A stretch of 64,000 nucleotides of DNA, from contig JAJYUT010000001.1 of assembly GCA_021792365.1 (NCBI GenBank), positions 1-64,000 on the forward strand. Reading direction: 5' to 3'. The position numbers and the translations under genes were made by a program. The notes under the pieces are model-generated. The model was given only the letters and a program-made list of their open reading frames with translations, was not told the origin of the DNA and did no database searches. Below are positions 25,590-35,562 of the stretch, piece by piece; position 1 is the first letter of the stretch, and each line of letters opens with the position of its first letter. Source of the stretch: Pseudomonadota bacterium. GTDB taxonomy: Bacteria > Pseudomonadota > Alphaproteobacteria > Dongiales > Dongiaceae.

Positions 25590-26671
25590 TCGCCCAGGAA
25601 GGCGGCCATGGATTGCTCCAGCCAGGCGCGCTCCAGGTCACGCGTGATGAAGACGATGCGCGAACGCCGGTCCTCACCGCTCCAGCCCGGCAGCACGGCC
25701 GGGGGATGGAACAGATGCTGGATGCCGTGGATGGCGACCGGCGCGTCCGACCCGGCGACGTTGAGGATGCCCTTGATGCGCAGCAGGTCCGCGCCGCGCA
25801 TGGTGATCAGCATCTCGATCCAGTTGACGAATCTGTCCCACGCGATCGGGCGGTCATAGGTCAGGCAGAAAGCGCGGATGTGGTCGTCATGGCGGTTCAC
25901 GTCGCGCGCATGGTCGTGGTGGTGGTCGTGATCGTGGTCGCCGTCATGATCATGATCGTGAGGACTGGATGGACCTTGGGCGTAGGCCTCTTCCTTGAGC
26001 CAGCGCGCAACGTCGGGGCTTTTCTCGGCGGGGTTATAGAGGCCCGCGTTGAACAATTCCTCCGCCGCTACAGCCCCGTGTGCGACCGGCAATAAAGGCG
26101 CGGCCGGGTTGAGGGATTTGAGGCGGGTTTCCAGCGCCACGCGTTGCGCCGCATCGGCGAGGTCGACCTTGGTCAGGACCAGCCGGTCCGCCACCGCGGC
26201 CTGCTTGACCGATTCGAACTGGTGGTCGAGCTGGTCCATGCCGTTCACGGCATCCACCGTGGTGACCACGCCGTCGAGGCGGTAGAAGGCGCTGAGCAGC
26301 GGATCGCCGATCAGGGTCTGCAGGATCGGCGCCGGGTCGGCGAGGCCGGTCGTCTCGATCACCAGGCGCTTGAAGCGCGGCACCTCGCCCCGCTCGCGGC
26401 GCTTGTAGAGCCGGCGCAGGGTGTCGATGAGGTCGCCGCGGATCGAGCAGCACAGGCAGCCCGAGGACATCAGGATCGTGTCCTCCTTCGCCTGCTCCAC
26501 CAGCAAATGGTCGAGGCCGATCTCGCCGAACTCGTTGATCACCACGGCGGTGTCCGCCATGTCCGCCTGCTGCAGCAGGTTCTTGAGGAGCGTGGTCTTG
26601 CCGGAGCCGAGGAAGCCGGTGATGACCGAAACCGGCAAGCGTTCCAGCTCTGGCGCCTCGGCTTCGCTCAT
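25577..26671 (-). CDS. CobW/G3E-family GTPase metallochaperone
   Basis: A 364-residue protein. Walker A GFLGSGKTTLLKNLL is near 19-33, the metal-binding CXCC appears as GCLCC near 70-74, the Walker B-like ETTGLADPAP follows, and the base-recognition motif is TKVD. A His/Asp-rich loop (HDHDHDGDHDHDHHHDH, about 236-252) is a likely zinc reservoir. The C-terminal CobW_C domain begins near RAFCLTYDRPIAWDRF. G3E proteins deliver zinc or cobalt to client enzymes. The gene lies 19 bases after the heme A synthase gene, so a joint transcript is likely, though a shared function is not evident. Confidence 0.92.
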   Translation of the reverse strand: MSEAEAPELERLPVSVITGFLGSGKTTLLKNLLQQADMADTAVVINEFGEIGLDHLLVEQAKEDTILMSSGCLCCSIRGDLIDTLRRLYKRRERGEVPRFKRLVIETTGLADPAPILQTLIGDPLLSAFYRLDGVVTTVDAVNGMDQLDHQFESVKQAAVADRLVLTKVDLADAAQRVALETRLKSLNPAAPLLPVAHGAVAAEELFNAGLYNPAEKSPDVARWLKEEAYAQGPSSPHDHDHDGDHDHDHHHDHARDVNRHDDHIRAFCLTYDRPIAWDRFVNWIEMLITMRGADLLRIKGILNVAGSDAPVAIHGIQHLFHPPAVLPGWSGEDRRSRIVFITRDLERAWLEQSMAAFLGEPAQ

Positions 26672-26690
26672 GAGCGGCCAGCCCTCTTCA

Positions 26691-27755
26691 TCATGGCCGG
26701 GCGCGCCGCACGCCGTGCAGCGCGAACAGGCCGAGGGAGAACAGGATGAAGGCGCCGGCCTGGTGCGCGACGGCCAAGGGCAGCGGCACCACCAGCATCA
26801 GGGTGGCGATGCCGATCGCCGCCTGACCCAGCAGACCGAAGGGCAGATAATAGAAGCGCCGCTTCAGATGGGGCGCGAGATCGGAGCGCCGCGCGCGGAC
26901 CACCAGCCAGATGAGAGCGATGGCGACGAAGCCCGCGGCCAGCCGGTGCAGGAACTGCGCCGTGACGGGGTTCTCGAAGACATTGATCCACCAGGGCGAC
27001 AGGAAGAACAGATCGGGCGCAATCCAGTGCTCGCCCATCATCGGGAAGTTGTTGTAAACGAGGCCGCCGTCCAGGCCAGCGACAAAGCCGCCGATCGCGA
27101 TCTCCAGCGTGATCACCGCCATCATGATCCAGCCATGCCGGCGCAGCATCCACTGCCCCTTATCGACGGCGTTCGGATAGAGCAGGTCGAGCGCACTCCA
27201 CAGCAGCGCGCCATAGATCACCAGCGCCAGAAGAAGATGCGCGACCAGGCGGTACTGGCTGACATCGGTGCGGTCGGCAAAGCCGCTCGCCACCATGATC
27301 CAGCCCATCAGGCCCTGCAGGCCGCCAAGGGCGAAGATGCCGAGGAGGCGCAGCGCCCGCTCCCCGCGCACATGGCCGCGCAGCCAGAACCACAGGAAAG
27401 GAACGGCGAAGGCAACGCCGATCAGCCGGCCCCACAGGCGGTGGAAATACTCCCACCAGAAGATCGACATGAACCCGTCAAGGGTCATGCCGGCATTGAC
27501 CTGGTGGTATTCGGCGATCTGCTGATAGAGGGCGAAGACCCGCTGCCACTCGGCATCGCTGAGCGGCGGGATGGCGCCCATGATCGGCCGCCATTCCATG
27601 ATGGAGAGGCCGGAATCGGTGAGGCGCGTGATGGCGCCCAGCATCACCTGGACCAGCACCATGCCGGCCAGGGCCAGCAGCCAGAGGCCCACGGCGCGCT
27701 CGGCCGTGGCCGGCCGTGCGGCGGCGCTGATCGGTGCGGTCTGGACGTAGAACAA
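26691..27755 (-). CDS. ctaA: Heme A synthase, COX15/CtaA type
   Basis: A 354-residue membrane protein with about eight hydrophobic helices. The paired heme-ligand histidines are in FHRLWGR, YRLVAHLLLAL, LHRLAAGF and VAHQAGAFILF, and the N-terminal loop has ITRLTDSGLSIMEWRPIMGAIPPLSDAEWQRVFALYQ, diagnostic of the alphaproteobacterial/mitochondrial COX15 branch. It oxidises the heme O methyl group to give heme A for aa3-type cytochrome oxidase, which implies aerobic respiration. Confidence 0.95.
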   Translation of the reverse strand: MFYVQTAPISAAARPATAERAVGLWLLALAGMVLVQVMLGAITRLTDSGLSIMEWRPIMGAIPPLSDAEWQRVFALYQQIAEYHQVNAGMTLDGFMSIFWWEYFHRLWGRLIGVAFAVPFLWFWLRGHVRGERALRLLGIFALGGLQGLMGWIMVASGFADRTDVSQYRLVAHLLLALVIYGALLWSALDLLYPNAVDKGQWMLRRHGWIMMAVITLEIAIGGFVAGLDGGLVYNNFPMMGEHWIAPDLFFLSPWWINVFENPVTAQFLHRLAAGFVAIALIWLVVRARRSDLAPHLKRRFYYLPFGLLGQAAIGIATLMLVVPLPLAVAHQAGAFILFSLGLFALHGVRRARP

Positions 27756-27966
27756 GGCGGCCTCTTGGGGCTCCCAAATCAGCCGCGGACCATAGCGCCG
27801 GAGCGCCCGGATGGGCAGCGGAAAAATGGCCGCAAGTGTCGCAGGTTAAGTCCGTCCTTATCTTTTCTACTCGCTTTATGAGGCGATGGCACAATTAAAA
27901 GTTACACGAATTTGCCGCAGACCTGGAGGTGGATCCGGGTCGCAACGGATTGACTCATGGACCGCA

Positions 27967-28153
27967 ACCAAGGTGTTCAAGAACCGCGAATTCGCGCACT
28001 GGGCAGAGTGAAGCACTGACGGACATGACCGTGTGCGCTGCAGTCCGTCGGATCGAGAGTGGCATTGTCGATGCGAGACTTGGCGGCTTTCTGATCAAGA
28101 AGCGGATAGCCACCGACACCGGGGGCAAGGACGGATCTGTCCGAACGATCCTC
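27967..28153 (+). pseudogene. Decayed RelE/HigB-family toxin gene (PF06296-like)
   Basis: One frame reads TKVFKNREFAHWAE and then stops at 28009. The frame one base away continues EALTDMTVCAAVRRIESGIVDARLGGFLIKKRIATDTGGKDGSVRTIL. Joined, they match the start and middle of the PF06296 RelE/HigB-like toxins, whose members read roughly VFK-REFAxWA ... LCxAVxEIExGLVDAxLGGxLIKKRIA ... G-RTI. After RTIL the expected RAFFVYGFAK segment is missing. So there is one frameshift and a lost C-terminus, and no antitoxin gene is visible on either side. The surrounding 27756-28353 contains no other gene I can support. Confidence 0.75.
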
Positions 28154-28353
28154 CCCCACTGGACGGCCTGGTGGCCGCTTGGACGTGCGATCCGGGAAAT
28201 GATGCCTGACCGTGACTGCCGCTCTCCGGCATCGTGGAGATCGACCTCAAGTACTTGGCGGGGCGCTCAAGCGCCGGGAAGACGGTCAAACATCGAATAG
28301 CCGATCGCGTGAAACCAGAATGAGGGCCGGCGAAAGAGCTGGTAATCGCCGGC

Positions 28354-29850
28354 CTATTCCATGCGGGCTCCGGCCTCGATGGGATCGAAGCCGTCCGGCC
28401 ACGTCGTCCAGTGATCGAAGACCGCACCCTCGAGGCGGGCTCCATCAAGCTTGCTCGATTTGAAGGACGCTTTGTGCAGGTTGGCGTTCTTCAGGTCGGC
28501 GCCGGTCAGGTCTGCTTCGCGGAAGGTCGCCCCATTCAGATTGGCACCACGGAACGATGCGCCGTTCAGATCGAGGAACAGGAATTGAGCTCCGCTGAGA
28601 TCCGAATCCGAGAAATCCGCGCCTGCCATCTTCAAGGCGAGGAAACGACTGCCTTCAGCATTGACGCCGACAGCGTTCACTTTCTCGAGCGATCCGATGC
28701 GTAAACGCTTCGAACGAAAGTCCGCGGCCCTCGAGCCCAGGCCGTCCGAACGGAAATCCGCGCCGGCAAGATCGGCGCCTTTGAGGCTTGAAATCCTGCC
28801 TCTGAAGCCGAACGCGGCGCGGACCAGCTTTGCGCTCTCGAAACTCACTCCATCGAGTGATCCCTGCACGAGCACATCAGTGAGGTCGGCGCCCGCTAGA
28901 TCAGCCCCATCCAAGACGACGTTCCAGAGCTGGGCCTCTGAAAAATCAGCCTGCTTCAGTGATGCTCCTGCAAATGAAACGGTCTTAAGAGCGGCTTCTT
29001 GGAATGACGCGCGATCGAAGGCGCGGTCGGAGAGATCCAGCTTCTGCCCCCTCAGCTTGGAGAAGTCCCGCCACCCGACCTGAACTTCATCGACACGTCC
29101 AAGTCGAACAAGACTGGCGACGCGCGCGCGAAGCGCATACCGGTCGCTTGCATTCAAAGCCAGATACGGCTCGAGCACCGCAAGTGCGAGTTCGTCCTCG
29201 TTGCGTTGCGACCGCAATCGTGCCGTCAAGAGCACCGCCTCGCGATTGTCGGGATCCGCGACGAGGACCTCGCTCAACAGCTTCAATGCCTCAGTCGGGT
29301 TCTTGGTTTCTTCGAGAAACCGCGCTTTGTCGATGACCGGATCCGGATCTCCTGGAGCGAGGTCGATCGCGGCCTGAAGAGCATCGAGACGGTGCCGGTA
29401 GCGCTCAAGAGCCTCGAGCACTTTAGTGCGGTCGAGGCCGGCAATCTTCGCCCCTGCGAAACACATGTTGGTGACGGCGTACCGGCCATCCACATCAATG
29501 TGGGCGCCGAGGATCACAGGCTCGTTCGCCCCAAACGCAGGACCGCATTCCATGCTACTCGACGGTTCATGCCAGATGGAAACAGTCTTTCCAAGTTCAC
29601 CTTTCAAGACCCGATCGACACGGAAGATGGTTTCCACCTGTTCGACGCAGTTCGGTGCGGTGACGTCATGGCAACCGGGATACACAGAGACACCGCCCGT
29701 CCTCAACATCGCGCCCTCGAACACGATTGCAACTTCGGACACGAATTCATCTGGGTCAGCCGGCAAGCACGAACAAGCCCAGGCGGGCGGCGCCACGAAC
29801 AATCCGGTGATCAACGGGATGAGCCCAACAATGCGCATGCTGATTGTCAT
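28354..29850 (-). CDS. Exported protein: NTR/TIMP-like CSC domain, TPR-like region, pentapeptide repeats
   Basis: A 498-residue protein; start at MTISMRIVG chosen for GGAAGAG just upstream. Residues 1-25 are a signal peptide ending PAWA, then CSCLP and Cys-containing IFRVDRVLKGELGKTVSIWHE, resembling NTR/TIMP-like domains. About 135-245 is helical with TPR-like repeats (LAPGDPDPVIDKARFLEETKNPTEALKLLSEVLVADPDNREAVLLTARL). From about 280 to the end are pentapeptide repeats of the A(D/N)LxX type (ADLAGADLTDV, ANLNGATFREADLTGADLKNANL), which fold as a right-handed beta-helix. It is a stand-alone gene of unknown role, in the periplasm or on the surface. Base use looks less GC-rich than its neighbours. 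Confidence 0.75.
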   Translation of the reverse strand: MTISMRIVGLIPLITGLFVAPPAWACSCLPADPDEFVSEVAIVFEGAMLRTGGVSVYPGCHDVTAPNCVEQVETIFRVDRVLKGELGKTVSIWHEPSSSMECGPAFGANEPVILGAHIDVDGRYAVTNMCFAGAKIAGLDRTKVLEALERYRHRLDALQAAIDLAPGDPDPVIDKARFLEETKNPTEALKLLSEVLVADPDNREAVLLTARLRSQRNEDELALAVLEPYLALNASDRYALRARVASLVRLGRVDEVQVGWRDFSKLRGQKLDLSDRAFDRASFQEAALKTVSFAGASLKQADFSEAQLWNVVLDGADLAGADLTDVLVQGSLDGVSFESAKLVRAAFGFRGRISSLKGADLAGADFRSDGLGSRAADFRSKRLRIGSLEKVNAVGVNAEGSRFLALKMAGADFSDSDLSGAQFLFLDLNGASFRGANLNGATFREADLTGADLKNANLHKASFKSSKLDGARLEGAVFDHWTTWPDGFDPIEAGARME

Positions 29851-29978
29851 ATGCTCTTCCGAAAATAGCAAAACTCGAAATACCTCGGTAGAGGGCGCGT
29901 ATGGCGGATTGAGCGGAAGGGCGTGCGGCGCGCTGGCGTAGAAGCGCTGGCTTAGAGGATGACGATCACCCGTCCGAG

Positions 29979-30416
29979 CTATGGATGCCGGCGGTATTTA
30001 GCCGGCAGCAGGTCTTCGACCGGGATCCGCACATGGGTGTCGTCGCGCAGCAGAATGACCGCGGCGCCTGGGGCGAAGTCGGTCAGCATCTCGCGGCAGA
30101 TGCCGCAGGGGGAGACCACCTTGCAATCCTGGTGCTGCTCGCGGGGCCGGGGGTGGCGGATGGAGACGATGGCGGCGATGGCCTTTTCCCCGACGGCGAG
30201 GGCCTGGCCCAGGGCCACCGCCTCGGCGCAGACCGAGGCGCGGCCGACATAGGTGTCGAGGTGGAGACCGGTATAGACCTTGCCCGACGCCCCGCGCACG
30301 GCGCTGGCGATGTGGTGGCGGTTCTCGAGATAGCGTTGCTCTATCAAAGCCTTGGCGGCATCGATCAGGGCCTGGTCGTCGGCGGTGATGGGAGTCCCGG
30401 GGATTGGCTTGTTCAT
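29979..30416 (-). CDS. Cytidine deaminase-family protein
   Basis: A 145-residue protein starting MNKPIPGTPI. The zinc and catalytic residues are clear: Cys-Ala-Glu in GRASVCAEAVALGQAL (as C-A-E) and PCGICRE in VVSPCGICREMLTDFAP. This is the small tetrameric cytidine deaminase type; the sequence SVCAEAVAL followed by SPCGICREML also resembles the blasticidin-S deaminase branch, so the substrate need not be cytidine. Single gene, 67 bases after the flavin oxidoreductase ends. Confidence 0.85.
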   Translation of the reverse strand: MNKPIPGTPITADDQALIDAAKALIEQRYLENRHHIASAVRGASGKVYTGLHLDTYVGRASVCAEAVALGQALAVGEKAIAAIVSIRHPRPREQHQDCKVVSPCGICREMLTDFAPGAAVILLRDDTHVRIPVEDLLPAKYRRHP

Positions 30417-30483
30417 GGGCCGATGCTGCGGTGCCACAGCGGGCGCCGTCAAGCCGTGCCCGATGGCCTCCGTAGCCGTTTGG

Positions 30484-32523
30484 TCAGAACTGCAGGCATA
30501 GCCGGAGGGATTCGTAGAGCGCGGCGTGGATGTTGCGGCTGGCGACGGCGTCGCCCACGCGGAAGAGCTGGAAGCGCCCTGCCCTGTTCCGCACCAGGCT
30601 CTGCGGCCGGTTGGCGATGAAGGATTCGAGGTCCAGTTCGCCGCGATTGGCGGATTGCGCCTTGAGCGAGAAATAGACTTCCGCCGCCGGCAGGGTGCCG
30701 TGTTCGGCGATCACCTGGTCGGTGCGGCGCTCGGTCTCCGACTTGTCGTAATCGTTGGCCAAGATTGCCACCAGCTTGTTGCCGTCGCGGCGGATGCCCT
30801 TCAGGCGATGGTTGAGGGTGACGGCCGCCTTAGCCCCATAGAGCGCCTTGTAATAGGCGGGGTAGTTGAGGCCGCCGACATCGACGCCGATGGCGCGCTC
30901 CGGCGAGACGTAGTCCAGTTTCGCGCCCTGACCGATGGCGAATTCCGCGAGCGTCAGCCCTTCGTGGCCCCCGTGATCGTCGAAGACCAGGATTTCCGGC
31001 GCCACCGGAACCTGACCCGCCAGCACGTCCCAGGACGAGGTCGCGAGATCGGCGCCGAATTGCAGCCGGCCCGTATTCGGCAGGCCGCCGGTCGCGATCA
31101 CCACGATGTCCGGCTCCTCCGCCAGCACGTCCGGCGCCTCGGCATAGGTGTTGAAGCGGCAATCGACGCCGAGCTGCTGCACCTCCGCCGCGAGCCATTC
31201 GGCAATGCCGACAATCTCGCGCCGGCGCTGCAGCTTGGCGGCGAGCAGGATTTGCCCGCCCGGCTTGTCGGCGGCCTCGAACAGCACCACCTTGTGCCCG
31301 CGCGCGGCCGATACGCGCGCCGCTTCGAGCCCCGCGGGACCGGCGCCAACCACCACCACCTTCTTCTTCGCGCCGGCGGCAGGCGCGATCACATGGGGCA
31401 TCGCCTCTTCGCGCCCGGTGGCCGGGTTGTGCAGGCACAAAGCCTCGCCGCCCTGGTAGATGCGGTCGATGCAATAGCCGGCGCCGACGCAGGGGCGGAT
31501 GCGCTGCTCCTCCCCGCGCATGATCTTGGCGACGATGTGCGGATCGGCCATGTGGGCGCGGGTCATGCCGATGAGGTCGACCGCGCCGGAGGTGATGGCG
31601 TGGCGCGCGGTCGCCACGTCGTTGACGCGCGCCGCCTGCATCACCGGCAGCTTCACCAGACGCTTCACCGCGCGCGCGAGGTCGAGATGCGGGCCGGCGG
31701 GCGTGCCCATGCCGGGAATGACGTGGGACAGCGCCTCGTCGCTGCCGATATAGCCTTGGATCACGTTGATGAAGTCGATGAGACCGCTCTCCGCCATGCG
31801 CTGCGCGATGGCGAGGCCGTCACCGCGGGTGAGGCCGTTCTCAAGCGTCTCGTCCGCCACCATCCTGAGGCCGACGATGTAGTCCTCGCCGACCTGGCGT
31901 CGGATCTCGCGGAGCACGTCGAAGGAGAAGCGCAGACGGTTGTCCAGGCTCTGGGTGCCGTATTCGTCGCTGCGCTCGTTGGTGTTGGGCGACCAGAAGG
32001 CATCGAACAGATGGCCGTAGGCCTCGATCTCGATGCCGTCCAGCCCGCCTTCGCGGCAGCGCCGGGCGGCGGCGCCATAGGCGGCGATGACGCGCGCGAA
32101 ATCCCAATCCTCCATCTCCTTGGGGAAAGCGCGATGGGCGGGCTCGCGCACCGGGGAGGACGAGATGACCGGCAGCCAATGCTCCTTGGCCCAGGAGGTG
32201 CGGCGGCCGAGATGCGTGATCTGGCACATCACCGCGGCGCCGTATCCGTGCACGCCGGCGGTCAGCTCCTTGAACCAGGGGATGATGGCGTCGCTGCCGA
32301 CATAGAGGTTGCCGAAGGCCTGGGGCGAATCCGGCGCCACGATGGAGGAGCCGCCGATCATGGTCAGGCCGATGCCGCCCTTGGCCTTCTCCTCGTGATA
32401 GAGGCGGTAGCGCGCCTTGGGCAGCGCCTCTTCGGAATAGGCCGGCTCGTGCGAGGTGCTGATGACGCGGTTCTTGAGCGTCAGGTGCTTGAGCTGGAAC
32501 GGCTGCAACAACGGATCGGCCAT
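30484..32523 (-). CDS. NADH:flavin/Fe-S oxidoreductase of the trimethylamine dehydrogenase / N-methylproline demethylase group
   Basis: A 679-residue protein. Residues 1-~340 are an old-yellow-enzyme TIM barrel (LLQPFQLKHLTLKNRVISTSHEPAYSE, GGLDGIEIEAYGHLFDAFWSPNTNERSDEYG). The Fe-S region reads CVGAGYC then DRIYQGGEALC: the middle Cys of the usual CxxCxxC is Ala. The C-terminal half has two dinucleotide folds (VVVVGAGPAGLEAARVSAARG; VIATGG). Length and order equal TMA dehydrogenase, dienoyl-CoA reductase and N-methylproline demethylase. The first 60 residues look most like the last of these. It diverges from the leucine operon, with 256 bases between. Confidence 0.85.
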   Translation of the reverse strand: MADPLLQPFQLKHLTLKNRVISTSHEPAYSEEALPKARYRLYHEEKAKGGIGLTMIGGSSIVAPDSPQAFGNLYVGSDAIIPWFKELTAGVHGYGAAVMCQITHLGRRTSWAKEHWLPVISSSPVREPAHRAFPKEMEDWDFARVIAAYGAAARRCREGGLDGIEIEAYGHLFDAFWSPNTNERSDEYGTQSLDNRLRFSFDVLREIRRQVGEDYIVGLRMVADETLENGLTRGDGLAIAQRMAESGLIDFINVIQGYIGSDEALSHVIPGMGTPAGPHLDLARAVKRLVKLPVMQAARVNDVATARHAITSGAVDLIGMTRAHMADPHIVAKIMRGEEQRIRPCVGAGYCIDRIYQGGEALCLHNPATGREEAMPHVIAPAAGAKKKVVVVGAGPAGLEAARVSAARGHKVVLFEAADKPGGQILLAAKLQRRREIVGIAEWLAAEVQQLGVDCRFNTYAEAPDVLAEEPDIVVIATGGLPNTGRLQFGADLATSSWDVLAGQVPVAPEILVFDDHGGHEGLTLAEFAIGQGAKLDYVSPERAIGVDVGGLNYPAYYKALYGAKAAVTLNHRLKGIRRDGNKLVAILANDYDKSETERRTDQVIAEHGTLPAAEVYFSLKAQSANRGELDLESFIANRPQSLVRNRAGRFQLFRVGDAVASRNIHAALYESLRLCLQF

Positions 32524-32779
32524 GGAACGCAATTCTCCCGGAATGTGGCCGCGACTCTAGGCGAAGCGGCGCCTGTCCTACAAACCGGATTCGCCCGAAG
32601 GCCCGCGCGAAAAAGCAAAGCGTCGCCTGACCCCGCTCCCGCGCAAGCTCGTTGCGCCGCATTGGCCGGGCGATGGCGGAACCTTGCGCTCTGCCCGTCG
32701 CCCTTGCCGCCGGCCCGCGCCAGTCTAGAATGACGGCAAGGGGGCACGCCTGATCCAAGCACCCGCCGGGAGGAATTGC

Positions 32780-33943
32780 ATGGAATTGCGGAACCTCGAC
32801 TTCGACCTGGGCGAGACCGCCGAGGCGTTGCGGGACAGCGTGCGGTCCTTTGCCGAGGCGGAGATCGCCCCGCGCGCCGCCGAAATCGACCGCCAGGACG
32901 ATTTCCCCGCCGATCTGTGGCGCAAGTTCGGCGATCTCGGCCTGCTCGGCATCACCGTCGAGGAGGAGTTCGGCGGCGCGGGCATGGGCTATCTGGAGCA
33001 CGTGATCGCGCTGGAGGAGATCTCCCGCGCCTCCGCCTCGGTCGGGCTATCCTATGGCGCGCATTCCAATTTGTGCGTCAACCAGATCCGCCGCAACGGG
33101 ACGGAAGCGCAGAAGCGCACATACCTGCCAAAGCTGATCTCCGGCGAGCATGTCGGCGCGCTCGCCATGAGCGAGCCGGGCGCGGGCTCCGACGTCGTCT
33201 CCATGCGCCTCAAGGCCGAGCGGCGCGGCGACCGCTACGTGCTCAACGGCACCAAGATGTGGATCACCAACGGGCCCAACGCCGACATCATCGTGCTCTA
33301 CGCCAAGAGCGATGCGGAAGCCGGGCCGCGCGGCATCTCCGCCTTCATCTTCGAGACCGCGACCAAGGGCTTCAGCGTCGCGCAGAAGCTGGACAAGCTC
33401 GGCATGCGCGGCTCCAACACCGGCGAACTGGTGTTCAACGAATGCGAGGTTCCGGCGGAGAACGTGCTGCAGGCCGAGGGCCGGGGCGTCAACGTGCTGA
33501 TGAGCGGGCTCGACTACGAGCGCGCCATTCTGGCAGCCGGGCCGCTCGGCATCATGCAGGCGGCGATGGACGTGGTGGTCCCCTATATCCACGAGCGCAA
33601 GCAGTTCGGCCAGGCGATCGGCACCTTCCAGCTCATGCAGGGCAAGGTGGCGGACATGTATTCCACCCTCTCCGCCTGCCGCGCCTATTGCTATGCGGTG
33701 GCGAAGGCGTGCGACAAGGGGCAGATCACGCGCAAGGATGCGGCGGGCGTCATCCTCTATTGCGCGGAGAAGGCGACCTGGATGGCGCTGGAGGCGATCC
33801 AGTGCCTGGGCGGCAACGGCTACATCAACGATTATCCGACCGGGCGCCTGCTGCGCGATGCCAAGCTCTACGAGATCGGCGCGGGCACCAGCGAGATCCG
33901 GCGCATGCTGATCGGCCGCGAGATCTTCGAAGAGACGGCCTGA
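32780..33943 (+). CDS. liuA: Isovaleryl-CoA dehydrogenase
   Basis: A 387-residue acyl-CoA dehydrogenase. The FAD/substrate signatures [15 protein letters not shown] and [18 protein letters not shown] are present, with [22 protein letters not shown] in the middle: the Glu of DYERA is the catalytic-base position of isovaleryl-CoA dehydrogenase, unlike the C-terminal Glu of most other members. [35 protein letters not shown] ends it. GGGAGGAA precedes the ATG. First gene of the leucine degradation operon, acting on the product of the branched-chain keto-acid dehydrogenase. Confidence 0.95.
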   Translation: MELRNLDFDLGETAEALRDSVRSFAEAEIAPRAAEIDRQDDFPADLWRKFGDLGLLGITVEEEFGGAGMGYLEHVIALEEISRASASVGLSYGAHSNLCVNQIRRNGTEAQKRTYLPKLISGEHVGALAMSEPGAGSDVVSMRLKAERRGDRYVLNGTKMWITNGPNADIIVLYAKSDAEAGPRGISAFIFETATKGFSVAQKLDKLGMRGSNTGELVFNECEVPAENVLQAEGRGVNVLMSGLDYERAILAAGPLGIMQAAMDVVVPYIHERKQFGQAIGTFQLMQGKVADMYSTLSACRAYCYAVAKACDKGQITRKDAAGVILYCAEKATWMALEAIQCLGGNGYINDYPTGRLLRDAKLYEIGAGTSEIRRMLIGREIFEETA

Positions 33944-33948
33944 CCCTC

Positions 33949-35556
33949 ATGTCCACCCTCAAAAGCGCGATCGACACCCGCTCCGAAGACTTCCAGCGCA
34001 ACCATGCCGCGATGCAGGCCCAGGTCGACGATCTGAAGCGGCTGGTGGAGCGCATCAAGCTGGGCGGCGGGGAGGCGGCACGCGCCAGGCATCTCTCCCG
34101 CGGCAAGCTGCTGCCGCGCGAGCGCATCCGCTGCCTGATCGATGCCGGCGCGCCGTTCCTGGAACTCTCGCAGCTCGCCGCCCATGCCGTGTACGATGAC
34201 GACGTGCCGGCGGCCGGCATCATCACCGGCATCGGCCGCGTCTCGGGCCGGGAATGCGTGATTGTCGTCAATGACGCGACGGTGAAGGGCGGCACTTACT
34301 ATCCGATCACGGTGAAGAAGCATCTGCGCGCGCAGGAGATCGCCAGGCAGAACAACCTGCCCTGCATCTACCTGGTCGATAGCGGCGGGGCGAACCTGCC
34401 GAACCAGGACGAGGTGTTCCCCGACCGCGATCATTTCGGGCGCATCTTCTACAACCAGGCGACCATGTCGGCCGCCGGCATCCCGCAGATCGCGGTGGTG
34501 ATGGGATCCTGCACGGCGGGCGGCGCCTATGTGCCGGCGATGTCGGACGAGAGCGTCATCGTCAAGAACCAGGGCACCATCTTCCTGGGCGGGCCGCCGC
34601 TGGTGAAGGCGGCGACCGGCGAGGTGGTGAGCGCGGAGGAGCTCGGCGGCGCAGATGTGCATTCGCGGCAATCGGGCGTCACCGATCACGTCGCGGAGAA
34701 CGACCGGCACGCGCTGGAGATCGCGCGCTCGATCGTCGCGCATCTCAACCGCAACAAATCCATGTCGCTGGATGTCACGGCGCCGGAGGAGCCGCTCTAC
34801 GATCCCAAGGAGATCTACGGCATCATCCCCGCCGATCCGCGCCAGCCCTATGACGTGCGCGAGGTGATCGCGCGGCTGGTCGACGGCAGCCGGTTCGACG
34901 AGTTCAAGAAGCTCTATGGCCCGACCCTGGTCTGCGGCTTCGCGCGCATCTGGGGCTATCCGGTCGGGATCGTCGGCAATAACGGCATCCTGTTCTCCGA
35001 ATCGGCCCTGAAGGGCGCGCATTTCGTGGAGCTGTGCGCGCAGCGCGGCATTCCCCTGCTCTTCCTGCAGAACATCACCGGCTTCATGGTGGGCCGGAAA
35101 TACGAGGCCGGCGGCATCGCCAAGGACGGGGCCAAGATGGTGACCGCCGTCTCGTGCGCGCAGGTGCCGAAGCTCACCATGCTGATCGGCGGGTCGTTCG
35201 GCGCGGGGAATTACGGCATGTGCGGCCGCGCGTTCTCGCCGCGTTTCCTGTGGATGTGGCCGAATGCGCGCATCTCCGTCATGGGCGGCGAGCAGGCCGC
35301 CAATGTGCTGGCGCAGGTGAAGCGGGACGCCATGGCGGCGCGCGGCGCGGAATGGCCGGCGGCGGAGGAAGAGTCGTTCAAGGCGCCGATCCGCGCGCAA
35401 TACGAGGCGCAGGGGCATCCCTATTTCGCGGGCGCGCGGCTGTGGGACGATGGGCTGGTCGACCCCGCCGATGCGCGCATGACACTGGCGCTTGGCCTCT
35501 CCGCGGCGCTTAATGCGCCGGTCGAGCGCACCCAGTTCGGCATATTCCGGATGTGA
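33949..35556 (+). CDS. liuB: 3-methylcrotonyl-CoA carboxylase, carboxyltransferase (beta) subunit
   Basis: A 535-residue carboxyltransferase beginning [30 protein letters not shown], which is the MccB beginning. The acyl-CoA/biotin oxyanion regions [19 protein letters not shown] and [42 protein letters not shown] are intact. Size and [31 protein letters not shown] support methylcrotonyl-CoA over propionyl-CoA. It starts five bases after liuA. Confidence 0.95.
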   Translation: MSTLKSAIDTRSEDFQRNHAAMQAQVDDLKRLVERIKLGGGEAARARHLSRGKLLPRERIRCLIDAGAPFLELSQLAAHAVYDDDVPAAGIITGIGRVSGRECVIVVNDATVKGGTYYPITVKKHLRAQEIARQNNLPCIYLVDSGGANLPNQDEVFPDRDHFGRIFYNQATMSAAGIPQIAVVMGSCTAGGAYVPAMSDESVIVKNQGTIFLGGPPLVKAATGEVVSAEELGGADVHSRQSGVTDHVAENDRHALEIARSIVAHLNRNKSMSLDVTAPEEPLYDPKEIYGIIPADPRQPYDVREVIARLVDGSRFDEFKKLYGPTLVCGFARIWGYPVGIVGNNGILFSESALKGAHFVELCAQRGIPLLFLQNITGFMVGRKYEAGGIAKDGAKMVTAVSCAQVPKLTMLIGGSFGAGNYGMCGRAFSPRFLWMWPNARISVMGGEQAANVLAQVKRDAMAARGAEWPAAEEESFKAPIRAQYEAQGHPYFAGARLWDDGLVDPADARMTLALGLSAALNAPVERTQFGIFRM

Positions 35557-35562
35557 GCAAAG

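Noticed and set aside
27929-28300. Intact 123-codon gene
   Set aside because: Only its middle matches a toxin family; the matching N-terminus is in another frame and the expected C-terminus is missing, so a decayed gene is the better reading.
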